Below, piece after piece: positions 9,472-16,890 of a DNA stretch of 64,000 nucleotides. Below the pieces are notes generated by a model. The model did not search any database. It saw only the letters and a program-made list of their open reading frames with translations, and had not been told where the DNA came from. Location of the stretch: contig NZ_JAAGPI010000001.1 in NCBI RefSeq assembly GCF_017104715.1, forward strand, positions 62,001 to 126,000. Direction: 5' to 3'. The translations under genes and the position numbers were made by a program. The DNA is from Burkholderia sp. Ac-20365 (GTDB lineage: Bacteria; Pseudomonadota; Gammaproteobacteria; Burkholderiales; Burkholderiaceae). Positions within the stretch are counted from its first letter, which is position 1; each line of letters opens with the position of its first letter.

Positions 9472-10089
9472 TCAGAGAGTGATGGCACCATCCGACGCAA
9501 AAAGCGTGTTCTGCGCAATTTTCTCGCGGGCGGACTCTAGCGAATTCGACACCGCTTCGTCGCCGTGTGTGAGTCCCTCCAGCAGGAGGAAATCCACACT
9601 CTTCAAGCCAATGGATGCGAGGGCATAGCGCAGGTAAGGGGTGAGGAAATCACCCTGCCATGCTCGATCGCCGCTATGAAACCCACCAGAACCCACGATC
9701 ACGAACGTTGGACGATCACGCATCAAGCCAATCTTGCCTTCTGCGGCTGCGGCAAAGGTACGATGAACGCGCACTACGTAGTCGATCCACAGCTTCAGCG
9801 CGGCGGGTACCGTGAAGTTGTGCATTGGAGTGTTGATGATTAGCGCGTCCGTCGTTTCAATCTCGCGGATCAGCAGCTCCGAGACATCAAATTGTCCTGG
9901 ATCTGGATCGGATGAAACGATGGCTTGCGCGTAGGATTCGCTGATTGGAGGCAATGGTCGCAAGGTAAGATCGCGTTCTGCGATTGATACATCGGCGGTC
10001 TTGCCCAACGTTGCGATCATTTCGCGCGCGAGCCCGTAGCCGTGACTCGCTTTCCCGTGCGGGCTCGCGTTAACTAGAAGGATTTTCAT
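9472..10089 (-). CDS. FMN-dependent NAD(P)H oxidoreductase (azoreductase/flavodoxin-like fold)
   Basis: A 205-aa flavodoxin-fold enzyme. The N-terminal phosphate-binding segment is MKILLVNASPHGKASHGYGLA, the central PMHNFTVPAALKLWIDYVVR is the hallmark of AzoR-type FMN-dependent NADH-azoreductases, and GSGGFHSGDRAWQGDFLTPYLRY continues the family pattern (shown here in parts: VIVGSGGFHSG, DFLTPYLRYAL). It should reduce quinones, azo dyes or similar electrophiles by two-electron transfer from NAD(P)H in the cytoplasm. Its ATG overlaps the stop of the upstream acetyltransferase gene (ATGA), so the two are translationally coupled. The natural substrate is unknown. Confidence 0.88.
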   Translation of the reverse strand: MKILLVNASPHGKASHGYGLAREMIATLGKTADVSIAERDLTLRPLPPISESYAQAIVSSDPDPGQFDVSELLIREIETTDALIINTPMHNFTVPAALKLWIDYVVRVHRTFAAAAEGKIGLMRDRPTFVIVGSGGFHSGDRAWQGDFLTPYLRYALASIGLKSVDFLLLEGLTHGDEAVSNSLESAREKIAQNTLFASDGAITL

Positions 10090-10550
10090 GGTGCACGCTC
10101 CGATCGATTCGAACTAAGGGACTCGACGAAGTGCATACCTCTCGCGAGCAGCCCGTTGCGGAAGTAGAACCGTTGTGCGAACGGCATGTGCAACCCTGTA
10201 TCGAGTACGAAATGGGCACAGCCCGTATCGCGCGCGATCTCGCGAACCTCGTTAAGCAGGTCTGCCCCAATTCCGGAGCGTTGCATCCGGGCGGTCACGA
10301 CGAGATCGTCAACATATATAAAGCGTCCGTAAAGCGTGTTCGTTTGTGTGCGATAACCTGCGAGGCCGAGGATGGTGCCACTGGCCTCACAGACAGCGAG
10401 CAAGCGATAATTTTCCTGCCGCTGAAGGCTTAGTTGTGCACAGAATGACTCAGCGTCCGTCAGGTGAGGTCGCAACTCCTTCATGATGTCGAAGGCGCGG
10501 GTTAGGTCTTCGCGGGAATCGAGGTGCCGGAACATCAGGGTTGTGTCCAT
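10086..10550 (-). CDS. GNAT-family N-acetyltransferase
   Basis: A 154-aa single-domain acetyltransferase. The acetyl-CoA binding loop is visible as RMQRSGIGADLLNEVREIAR (the Q/RxxGxG/A motif), preceded by the beta-strand pair ILGLAGYRTQTNTLYGRFIYVDDLVV and followed by CAHFVLDTG...FAQRFYFRNGL, the usual end of the fold. The acceptor cannot be predicted. It is the first gene of a two-gene operon with the FMN reductase and overlaps it by four bases. The start ATG at 10550 has a weak GGAA ahead of it. Confidence 0.88.
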   Translation of the reverse strand: MDTTLMFRHLDSREDLTRAFDIMKELRPHLTDAESFCAQLSLQRQENYRLLAVCEASGTILGLAGYRTQTNTLYGRFIYVDDLVVTARMQRSGIGADLLNEVREIARDTGCAHFVLDTGLHMPFAQRFYFRNGLLARGMHFVESLSSNRSERAP

Positions 10551-10719
10551 ACGAGTTTTCCGTCTTCAAGGTAGGGATGGTAGCGGTTTGAAGGGATGGG
10601 TTGTAGGGTCAAGAATTGATTGTAGGAGTAGGTCATATTCGATATTCGACAGATGATACTTTCATACCGTGCCTGAATTCGGTCACACTGAGTTCAACTT
10701 TGAAAACCGTCGCTTCAGC

Positions 10720-10948
10720 AAAGAGACCACACACGAGTCGGGAGTTGCTGTGATCGCGAGCTCTTGTCGCTTTCGAACTTACGTCGCCATACTGTCAGAT
10801 CAGGCATCAACCTTGACGGTCTTAAGGACAGCCGGATTCGAATCGGTGATGTAGAGCTCGGATCACATGGCAAATGTCGTTCCTGCGCTTGTACGGAACA
10901 GACCTTCAACTCGGGCGGCTGTTATGGCATGTGCCTCGTGGAGAGATG
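10720..10948 (+). pseudogene. Decayed MOSC-domain (YiiM-like) gene fragment
   Basis: In the frame ending with the TGA at 10947 the translation LRRHTVRSGINLDGLKDS, then RIRIGDVELGSHGKCRSC and FNSGGCYGMCLVER, follows the core of short MOSC proteins (RRN-VVSGINL-ALK, RFRIG-V-LEG, CxPC, PGGYNAMRGHGG). The segment upstream of about 10770 matches only in another frame, and the C-terminal part after 10949 is no longer readable. MOSC domains bind molybdenum cofactor or detoxify N-hydroxylated compounds. This looks like a remnant; its exact borders are uncertain. Confidence 0.5.
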
Positions 10949-11138
10949 ATCCGGCTCTTAGCAACGATATGGCTTGTCGCGGGACTGCCTGCGGACCAAC
11001 TCTGACAGGGGTGTCTACTGTGATCCGACAGGGTCCGGTATTAAAAGAGATGGAGGAAGTAATCCAGCTAGGGCCGGAAATGGGGGGGCGCGACGAAAAA
11101 GCGTCCAGCGCGTGCGATTTTGATTTCAAACTTACAGT
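10949..11138. other. Intergenic spacer, probably the tail of the dead MOSC gene
   Basis: No convincing reading frame. The base composition is like the pseudogene before it. Confidence 0.35.
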
Positions 11139-11342
11139 TTAGGACACGTGGATTTTCGACGCCTGCTTTCCTTTCGGTCCCGTTCTGATATCAAAGGAGA
11201 CGTGCTGATTTTCTTGGAGGGACCTGAATCCAGTCGACTGAATCTCGGAGAAATGCGCGAAAAGGTCTTCGCTGCCGTCATCTGGTTTGATGAAACCGAA
11301 GCCCTTCGTATTATTGAACCACTTCACCGTACCTGTAGCCAT
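11139..11342 (-). CDS. Cold-shock protein (CspA family)
   Basis: A 67-aa single cold-shock domain, the normal size for the family. The start [18 protein letters not shown] contains RNP1 (KGFGFI), and LFAHFSEIQ contains the RNP2-type segment; it ends [12 protein letters not shown]. It binds single-stranded RNA/DNA and melts RNA structure, especially in the cold or under stress. The ATG at 11342 has AAGGGA about seven bases upstream. The same frame stays open for another 125 codons upstream, but that part resembles nothing and is more likely leader; long leaders are usual for csp genes. Confidence 0.93.
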   Translation of the reverse strand: MATGTVKWFNNTKGFGFIKPDDGSEDLFAHFSEIQSTGFRSLQENQHVSFDIRTGPKGKQASKIHVS

Positions 11343-11950
11343 TTGTTCGTCCCTTAATTCGAATAAGAAATAGTTCATATGACCATGACGATGCGGGCCA
11401 ATTTTTGGATCGTGACCGCCGTGAAAGAAGGCCATCACTCTCCAGGTTTTGAACATGGAAGTGTCTGCGGTTGCTTGATATTCGGTGATGGCGAAGTCGA
11501 TTTTAATTTTCGTCTTAAAAACGTTCAATGAATCTCGAGTATCCGAATATCGCCTCGTGTATATGAGTTGCGTGCGCGGGCACAGCACAAGGAGCGGTGC
11601 GTCGATGACGTCCTCGAAAGTTGACGAACCGACCCTGGGCATCAGGGTGATTGGGTCGAGGATAGTCGCATTTTCGAAGTTGCAAGAATTTCGAAAAATT
11701 CTTGGTATCGAACGCATATACCGATGGAATATTGTACGGTGTTCCGAGTTCTCGTTTAATCGGGAGGGTTGTTGATGAGGATGCTGAAAAGGATCACTTC
11801 AAGTTGCAGTGACCACACGGCGATTCGAATGCCGGATAGAAACCGTAATCGATTCGCTCGACTTCGTTGAATACCTTGCTCAAACGGGTCCCGACAACCA
11901 CCGCGTTGAGCTCACGCCTAAACCTTACAAATGATATGAGGTCGCCGGTA
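11343..11950. other. Intergenic region between the cold-shock gene and the DUF2818 gene
   Basis: About 610 bases between two divergent genes. It holds the leader and promoter of the cold-shock gene on the minus strand and, at 11704-11766, one copy of a 63-bp repeat pointing toward the DUF2818 gene. No gene was recognised. Confidence 0.5.
11704..11766 (+). repeat. Copy A of a dispersed 63-bp element
   Basis: This stretch matches 24469-24531 read on the minus strand at 51 of 63 positions without gaps. The best-conserved core is CATATACC(G/A)ATGGAA followed by ATTG and, further on, TCGTTTAATC. It points toward the DUF2818 gene, about 185 bases upstream of its start. A shorter core copy sits upstream of the cytochrome P460 gene. 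It may be a shared regulatory or promoter element. Confidence 0.6.
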
Positions 11951-12244
11951 ATGTCAATCCCTGGTTGGTTTGTTGTTGTGCTGGCCCTTTTTTTGGTCAA
12001 CCTTCCGTTTGGTAGTGACAGAGTCTTTGGAATGTTGTCCCTTCGAAGGGGTAAGAATTTCTGGATCTACATGCTGGAGTTTGCATCGACGTATCTGATC
12101 TTAGCCGCCACGTCTTACCTCCTCGAGGCAAGGGAGGGAGCCGTGTTCGTCCAGGGCTGGCCATTTTATGTAATGACTATATTGCTGCTGATGGTGTTCT
12201 CATTTCCGAGCTTCGTCATCCGGTTTCTGCTCCCACGTGTATAG
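11951..12244 (+). CDS. DUF2818 family small membrane protein
   Basis: A 97-aa protein with three predicted membrane segments: GWFVVVLALFLVNLPF, FASTYLILAATSYLLEA and FYVMTILLLMVFSFPSFVIRF. The pattern W-F-V-V...N-L-P-F-x-x-x-R-V-F-G is that of the DUF2818 family, which in betaproteobacteria usually sits next to the nuo (complex I) operon. Here it is alone beside a ResB-like gene, so it is probably a paralogue linked to the respiratory genes that follow. The frame is open for 28 more codons upstream; the ATG at 11951 gives the family's usual length. Function unknown. Confidence 0.75.
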   Translation: MSIPGWFVVVLALFLVNLPFGSDRVFGMLSLRRGKNFWIYMLEFASTYLILAATSYLLEAREGAVFVQGWPFYVMTILLLMVFSFPSFVIRFLLPRV

Positions 12245-12248
12245 CCGT

Positions 12249-12283
12249 TCACTAGAGGCGCGCCGAACACGCGCCACTAGTGA
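12249..12283. terminator. Hairpin after the DUF2818 gene
   Basis: A 7-bp stem (TCACTAG with CTAGTGA), an A-A mismatch and a further 6-bp GC stem (GGCGCG with CGCGCC) form a 35-base hairpin five bases after the DUF2818 stop. There is no T-run. It lies between two convergent genes. Confidence 0.45.
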
Positions 12284-12386
12284 TACCTCGCTCGATGATC
12301 AGAAGTCGGTCAAAAAACTGAGCATTAGAGGGGTTTCACCCTTGTCCAGAGTAGTAGACTGGCAAGTCGTCCAGAGGACTTTGCCA

Positions 12387-14612
12387 CTAACGCATGGCGA
12401 TGCTATCGTCATTCAATGCGGCATTTACCGTGTCGCACGTATTTGCGAACTCGGCCTCAAAATCAAGCGTGCGACGCGCAGTGGACATTGCCATTAAGAT
12501 GTCCGCTCCACCGTCTTTGGTCCTCTTGATCCAAAACCAGAGGCGGCGCTCGCGAACATAGAACATCGAGAAAATGCCGACGACGAGTAACAGGCTCCCA
12601 AGATAAACTAGCGTCTTACCTGGTGCACGGGTCAACTGGAGGGCCGACGCCTGCACCTGAGTGAACGAATCGAGTTGAAGGAGTATGGGTGTCCCATAGT
12701 AGAAGCTATCCGACAGCGCATTGATTGCAGATCGGACGAAGGACGCATGGAATTCATCCCGCGTCACCTCAGGTTCGCCAATGTTAATGCGCGAGAGCTG
12801 CCAGAGCTCCCACACCACCCCATTCAGCGTGCTCAGTAGTGCCGTTGCCGCTTTTTCCTGCTGCTGTATGGGCGCCGAATGGTCGAGCAATTCTGCGAGA
12901 GCTTGAAAGCCGCCAGCCGGTGATATGGTGGGTGTTTGTGGTTTGCCGTCAACAACGCCCGCGAAGCGATCCAGCACTCGAGAAACATCGTCTTCAGCAC
13001 GATTCCGGGTCGAAGCATTAGCACTCGGGTATGAACGTCGCACGAATCGGGATACAGCTTCGCGACGCATTTCGGGAGTTTCCAAGGCGGCCCGTAAGTT
13101 CATCCAACCTGCCAGTGAATGATGTTCGTCGGCTGGAATACGAATAAAGCGGAACGGATCGTTGAGGCTTAACTTCGCGCCGGCAAGAAACATCTGCTGT
13201 CCTGCTACATCAATGGGAAGCATAAAAGTTCGGTACTCGCGGGCCTGTCCATTTGCATCACGTACTTTATATTCGATCGAAGGTCCGAGATTTCTCAGGC
13301 TGCCGGGGTGATTGCTTTTCGCGCCAGACCCGAGTCGCATGTCAATCTCGTCGGCGAAAGTGTGTGCCTTCGGAACCTGTCGCTCAATAACGTTTTCGCC
13401 GGCGTTACCGATACTTTCAACGTTGATTGACCGAAAATCGGTGAATTCTACCGTCGCACCTTTCTCCCCAAGCGTCTGAAGTCCGATATGGGTCTTACCT
13501 CCCACCACACCCTGAAGCGGCACCGTCGTAGCTTTCTGCCCCATCATAGGCCACACGGTCAACTCGACTTTCGAGCCGCCATCCTGGAAGCTCGACTGAT
13601 ATATTGAAATGCCGTCGTAGGCGAACGGCTTGTTCACCTGGACACGTGCCGGAACGCGCTTACCCGTTTTGTGGTCCACTATTACGATGTCACTTGCGAA
13701 TAGCTTGGGCATACCTGTTGAATAATATTCGACCACGAATCTGTTTAACTGGATCGAAAACGGCAAATCCTGTATCAGTGAACCATCCTCTCGACTGAGT
13801 ATTGCGGAACTGGTTTGCTGCCCTTCTGGCACCAGAGCGAACGCCCGAAAGGTTGGGTTTGAAGGCGAGAGTCGGTGAGCCGGTGGGATTGCGTCAATGT
13901 CAGTGTCCAACTCGGCCGATGTCTTGCCGAGAATCCACATCTGTAGTTCGATAGGTAGATTGCTATCCAGAAGTCCACCCACACAGATGACGACAATCGC
14001 TGCGTGAGCAAAGATGTATCCCAGTTTTGCAAGCGCTCCTCGTTTGCCCGCAATCAGAATTTCACCTGCAGCAGTCTCACGGGTGGTTAGCCGATAACCC
14101 CACTGATGACCGAGGCGCATCAGCAATTGAGCTGCATTTCCGGAATTCATCGTGGATGTGTGGAACTCGCCCTTGTGACTAAACGCCTGCAGGCTACTTT
14201 CACGCACCCGGTCTTTCCAGCTTCGCGCGTCTTTGATCATCTTCGGTGCGTTATGTATAACGCAGAGTGAGATTGATATGACGAGAAAAATCAAGATAAG
14301 CATAAACCACCAGGCCCCATAAACGTCATAGAGGCCGAGCTCACGAAAGATGCCAGCCCAGAATGGGCCGAACTGATTCACGTAGTTGGCGTATGGGTCT
14401 TCCTGTGTAAGTACCGTACCGACGGTGCTCGCTATTGCAAGTATCACCAGCAATGCGATCGCAAAGCGCATTGACTTGAGAAGGTTGATGACACGCTTTA
14501 CGTCGCTTCTGCGTTTCGGCACTCGCTGGGAGATCTGGACTTCGGCCGTTCGACGTTCACTCAAGGGTGCTCCATGTGGTGAGGGTAGGCAGAGTGGAGA
14601 GTTGATATCCAC
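12387..14612 (-). CDS. ResB-like cytochrome c biogenesis protein
   Basis: A 741-aa membrane protein of the ResB/Ccs1 family. N-terminal helices include SMRFAIALLVILAIASTVGTVL followed by QEDPYANYVNQFGPFW (the usual TM1 and following loop), then WWFMLILIFLVISISLCVI and LGYIFAHAAIVVICVGGLLDS. A large periplasmic domain of more than 400 residues follows, then a last helix LVYLGSLLLVVGIFSMFYV before the ERRLWFW cytoplasmic tail. ResB with ResC/CcsA delivers and attaches haem to apocytochromes c (system II). No ResC partner is adjacent. Several c-type cytochromes are encoded just to the right. The GTG at 14612 gives the longest form; a TTG at 14564 with GGAG before it is an alternative start. Confidence 0.85.
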   Translation of the reverse strand: MDINSPLCLPSPHGAPLSERRTAEVQISQRVPKRRSDVKRVINLLKSMRFAIALLVILAIASTVGTVLTQEDPYANYVNQFGPFWAGIFRELGLYDVYGAWWFMLILIFLVISISLCVIHNAPKMIKDARSWKDRVRESSLQAFSHKGEFHTSTMNSGNAAQLLMRLGHQWGYRLTTRETAAGEILIAGKRGALAKLGYIFAHAAIVVICVGGLLDSNLPIELQMWILGKTSAELDTDIDAIPPAHRLSPSNPTFRAFALVPEGQQTSSAILSREDGSLIQDLPFSIQLNRFVVEYYSTGMPKLFASDIVIVDHKTGKRVPARVQVNKPFAYDGISIYQSSFQDGGSKVELTVWPMMGQKATTVPLQGVVGGKTHIGLQTLGEKGATVEFTDFRSINVESIGNAGENVIERQVPKAHTFADEIDMRLGSGAKSNHPGSLRNLGPSIEYKVRDANGQAREYRTFMLPIDVAGQQMFLAGAKLSLNDPFRFIRIPADEHHSLAGWMNLRAALETPEMRREAVSRFVRRSYPSANASTRNRAEDDVSRVLDRFAGVVDGKPQTPTISPAGGFQALAELLDHSAPIQQQEKAATALLSTLNGVVWELWQLSRINIGEPEVTRDEFHASFVRSAINALSDSFYYGTPILLQLDSFTQVQASALQLTRAPGKTLVYLGSLLLVVGIFSMFYVRERRLWFWIKRTKDGGADILMAMSTARRTLDFEAEFANTCDTVNAALNDDSIAMR

Positions 14613-14905
14613 GGAAACTCAGATGTGCATTGTCGAACGCACTGATTCAACTTATGCAGAAATTCGGATTTCTACACCAATTTGTGGGGAGAGAAAAGAG
14701 TAAGCGACTATACATACGTATATGACCAGGTTCGAGCGTTCGTCGTGAGCCGCATGCAACCACGGGTCCATGATTCATATACCAATGGAGCGTTGATTGA
14801 TGCGGATCGAAAGTATCTAATTCGATAGCCGACACAGGCTACGGACTCGGACATCGCAAAGCGCACTGAGTCTCGGTTACTTCGCTAACGTATAGGAGAA
14901 TCCGG
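14613..14905. other. Divergent promoter region between the resB-like and P460 genes
   Basis: About 290 bases. It carries the core copy of the dispersed element at 14776-14789, about 116 bases upstream of the P460 start. Nothing else was recognised. Confidence 0.5.
14776..14789 (+). repeat. Core copy C of the dispersed element, upstream of P460
   Basis: CATATACCAATGGA matches the core of copy B exactly over 14 bases and copy A at 13 of 14; GTTGATT follows where A and B have ATTG. It has the same orientation relative to the next gene as the two long copies. A 14-base match is suggestive, not proof. Confidence 0.4.
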
Positions 14906-15535
14906 ATGTTAAAGAGACTCATGGTCATTGGTGCCGTTTTGATTGCATGCACGTCGTCGTTTAGTACCAGCGTTTGGGCAGATTCCGATGGGCAAGATCT
15001 TCCGACGGTAAAACGACAACTCCCGCAATACACGGAGGATGGGCAATTACTGCTGCCGAAGAATTTTCATCAATGGATCTATGTGGGGAGTCCGTTGACG
15101 CCGAATGCCCTTAACGGTGGAAAGGCAGGCTTTCCGGAATATCACAATGTGTACATTGAACCGGGTTCGTACGCGATCTATAAAAAAACGGGGGAGTTTC
15201 CAGAAGGAACTATCTTTGTAAAGGAACTTCAGTTGACTTCGACGCAACAGTTCCCAGATGGTTCAAGGAATGAGCCCTCGGGCCGGGGGTATTTCCCCGG
15301 CAAGTTCAATGGGGCCGATGTGACGGTGAAAGATTCGAAGCGCTTCGCCGCGACCGATGGCTGGGGATACTTCAATTTCAACCACAGCGAACCGAAGGCG
15401 AAGATGGCAAAAGTTAAGGCGAAGGAAGAGTGCGCTTTCTGCCATATCGCAAGTGCAAAGAAGGACGACGTGTGGACTCAATTCTATCGGCTTCTGGACG
15501 ATGATGGTCACCTGAATCCTAACTACAAACCTTAA
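14906..15535 (+). CDS. Cytochrome P460 family periplasmic haem protein
   Basis: A 209-aa protein with a Sec signal peptide (MLKRLMVIGAVLIACTSS, cleavage near VWA-DS). Haem c is attached at C176-x-x-C-H180 (CAFCH) near the C-terminus, as in cytochrome P460 and cytochrome c'-beta. Upstream landmarks of the family are HQWIYVGSPLTP, EYHNVYIEPGSY and GTIFVKEL. P460 proteins oxidise hydroxylamine using a Lys-crosslinked haem, while c'-beta relatives bind NO; the sequence alone does not decide between these. AGGAG lies about seven bases before the ATG. It has its own promoter region and a hairpin downstream, so it is probably monocistronic beside the oxidase operon. Confidence 0.9.
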   Translation: MLKRLMVIGAVLIACTSSFSTSVWADSDGQDLPTVKRQLPQYTEDGQLLLPKNFHQWIYVGSPLTPNALNGGKAGFPEYHNVYIEPGSYAIYKKTGEFPEGTIFVKELQLTSTQQFPDGSRNEPSGRGYFPGKFNGADVTVKDSKRFAATDGWGYFNFNHSEPKAKMAKVKAKEECAFCHIASAKKDDVWTQFYRLLDDDGHLNPNYKP

Positions 15536-15580
15536 TTTCTTCGTGGTCATGGGGCCGACTTAACGCCGTTGGACGGTAAT

Positions 15581-15603
15581 ACGGGGCATTTGATGTGCCC
15601 CGT
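15581..15603 (+). terminator. Hairpin after cytochrome P460
   Basis: An 8-bp perfect stem (ACGGGGCA with TGCCCCGT) around a 7-base loop, 46 bases after the P460 stop. A run of six T follows about 15 bases later. It is a likely terminator. Confidence 0.6.
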
Positions 15604-16150
15604 CAGTCGCACGGTGTTTTTTCGTGAATGCGTCAACGAAATGGGCGTTAAACGCGTGCCGGCCATAGGCATATGGTAGGTCTGGTTCTCAGAATACTCG
15701 CTAGTGTCTGGAAGATGACCTTATATGAAAGACGCTGATGCGGGAATGTCATGCGGAGGTTGCTGTGGTCGACATCTATGAGCTGGCGTTATTGCAAACA
15801 GGCTCGCCGCTACTTTCCTGCCTTCAAGGGAAAGAGTGGTACACCTTGAGCAGGCGTGGCGCGATCCGAAGGCGAGCCCGTGTGTCAGATGAGATAGCAG
15901 ATGATGCGCAACTAATGCGTTTCAGCGCGAACTGCAGACAAGCCAAAATTGCAAACCACGTGGGCGGATAGCGCGTTGGTGGAACTGTCACTCGCGATTT
16001 TGTCGCGAAGAAAGTACTGGTTTTGGTCATCGGCAGGAGCGCCGGTGCTCGTGTCAGGATTTCCTTAAAAGCCAGCTTCCACGGTAGCGCGTGTTTGAAT
16101 TGGTCTATCGACAAGCGCCGTCGATACCAAAACGTGTTCTGTATTTCTAA
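15604..16150. other. Intergenic region upstream of the ba3 oxidase operon
   Basis: About 550 bases that should contain the promoter of the oxidase operon. A 77-codon open frame starting near 15738 has no recognisable features. No clear FNR-type or other known operator was seen. Confidence 0.4.
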
Positions 16151-16321
16151 ATGAGGACGTCAGTGATCGCTGCAGAAGACGAGGAGCAGAACCTTGAACG
16201 CATTGTGCGGGATGGGCCGACGGGGGCGATCGTGTTGGCAGGCGCTGCGACGGGAATTGTAATGCTTGTATGGATTGCATTTTATGTACTTGTTTTTCTT
16301 CCTCGTGGCGTTATTCAATGA
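16151..16321 (+). CDS. ba3-type oxidase small subunit IIa
   Basis: A 56-aa protein (MRTSVIAAEDEEQNLERIV...) with a single C-terminal membrane helix, VLAGAATGIVMLVWIAFYVLVFL. Its TGA overlaps the ATG of the subunit II gene (ATGA), so it is translationally coupled. Single-helix subunits of this size immediately before subunit II are typical of ba3-type oxidases, where they supply the helix missing from subunit II. It is short enough to be missed by most gene callers. The identification rests on size, topology and position. Confidence 0.72.
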   Translation: MRTSVIAAEDEEQNLERIVRDGPTGAIVLAGAATGIVMLVWIAFYVLVFLPRGVIQ

Positions 16322-16890
16322 GCGACGATACCAAGAATGATTTGGCGATTGATGTCGTCCATAAGATCGAACGAAAGTGGGCGATTCTTATGTCGTCGCT
16401 CATTGTCATTCTGGTGTTGACCGTTGTCTTTACCGGATTGCATTGGGCGATGATGCCACCGTCAAGGGTAGAAACGGTGCTCGTCGCGTCGTTGGGAACA
16501 GGTAGCGAATTCGTCGAGAGTAATTTGGGAAGTGCGCAATCAAATGACGGATCGGTTACCGTACGAATACTCGCACAACAGTACTCGTTCACGCCTCAGT
16601 GTATCCTTATCCCAGCAAATACACCGATTACTTTCAGAGCGACAAGCGCCGATGTGATTCACGGTATGTTGGTCACGGGGACTAACATCAATTCGATGGT
16701 CGAGCCCGGTTACATATCTACGTTCAAAACCGTTTTTCCCCGGCCGGCCGAACATCTGATGCCGTGTCATGAATACTGTGGCACAGGCCATCAAGCTATG
16801 TGGGCACACGTCAAAATTATCGATAGGGCATCGTTCTTTGAAATGCTCAAGCGCAAAGGTGTGAACGGGAGACTGGATTGTGTTAACTAA
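16318..16890 (+). CDS. Cytochrome c oxidase subunit II, ba3 type (CuA protein)
   Basis: A 190-aa subunit with one N-terminal helix (ILMSSLIVILVLTVVFTGLHW) and a cupredoxin domain. The CuA ligands are seen in PCHEYCGTGHQAMWAHV: two Cys four residues apart, then His and Met; the other His lies in DVIHGMLV. The CHEYCGTGHQAM form is typical of ba3-type enzymes. CuA accepts electrons from a cytochrome c and passes them to subunit I. The ATG at 16318 overlaps the stop of the small subunit, and the end of this gene overlaps the GTG start of subunit I by 11 bases. Confidence 0.92.
   Translation: MSDDTKNDLAIDVVHKIERKWAILMSSLIVILVLTVVFTGLHWAMMPPSRVETVLVASLGTGSEFVESNLGSAQSNDGSVTVRILAQQYSFTPQCILIPANTPITFRATSADVIHGMLVTGTNINSMVEPGYISTFKTVFPRPAEHLMPCHEYCGTGHQAMWAHVKIIDRASFFEMLKRKGVNGRLDCVN

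Noticed and set aside
11343..11717. N-terminal extension of 125 residues on the cold-shock protein
   Set aside because: The domain is complete from the ATG at 11342 with a ribosome site; the extension matches nothing and overlaps copy A of the repeat.
11704..11766. ECF sigma-factor promoter in the 63-bp element
   Set aside because: GGAA(C/T) and CGTT blocks exist, but the spacing of about 22 bases is too long for the usual ECF pattern.
15738..15971. 77-codon frame upstream of the oxidase operon
   Set aside because: No ribosome site, domain or conserved look.
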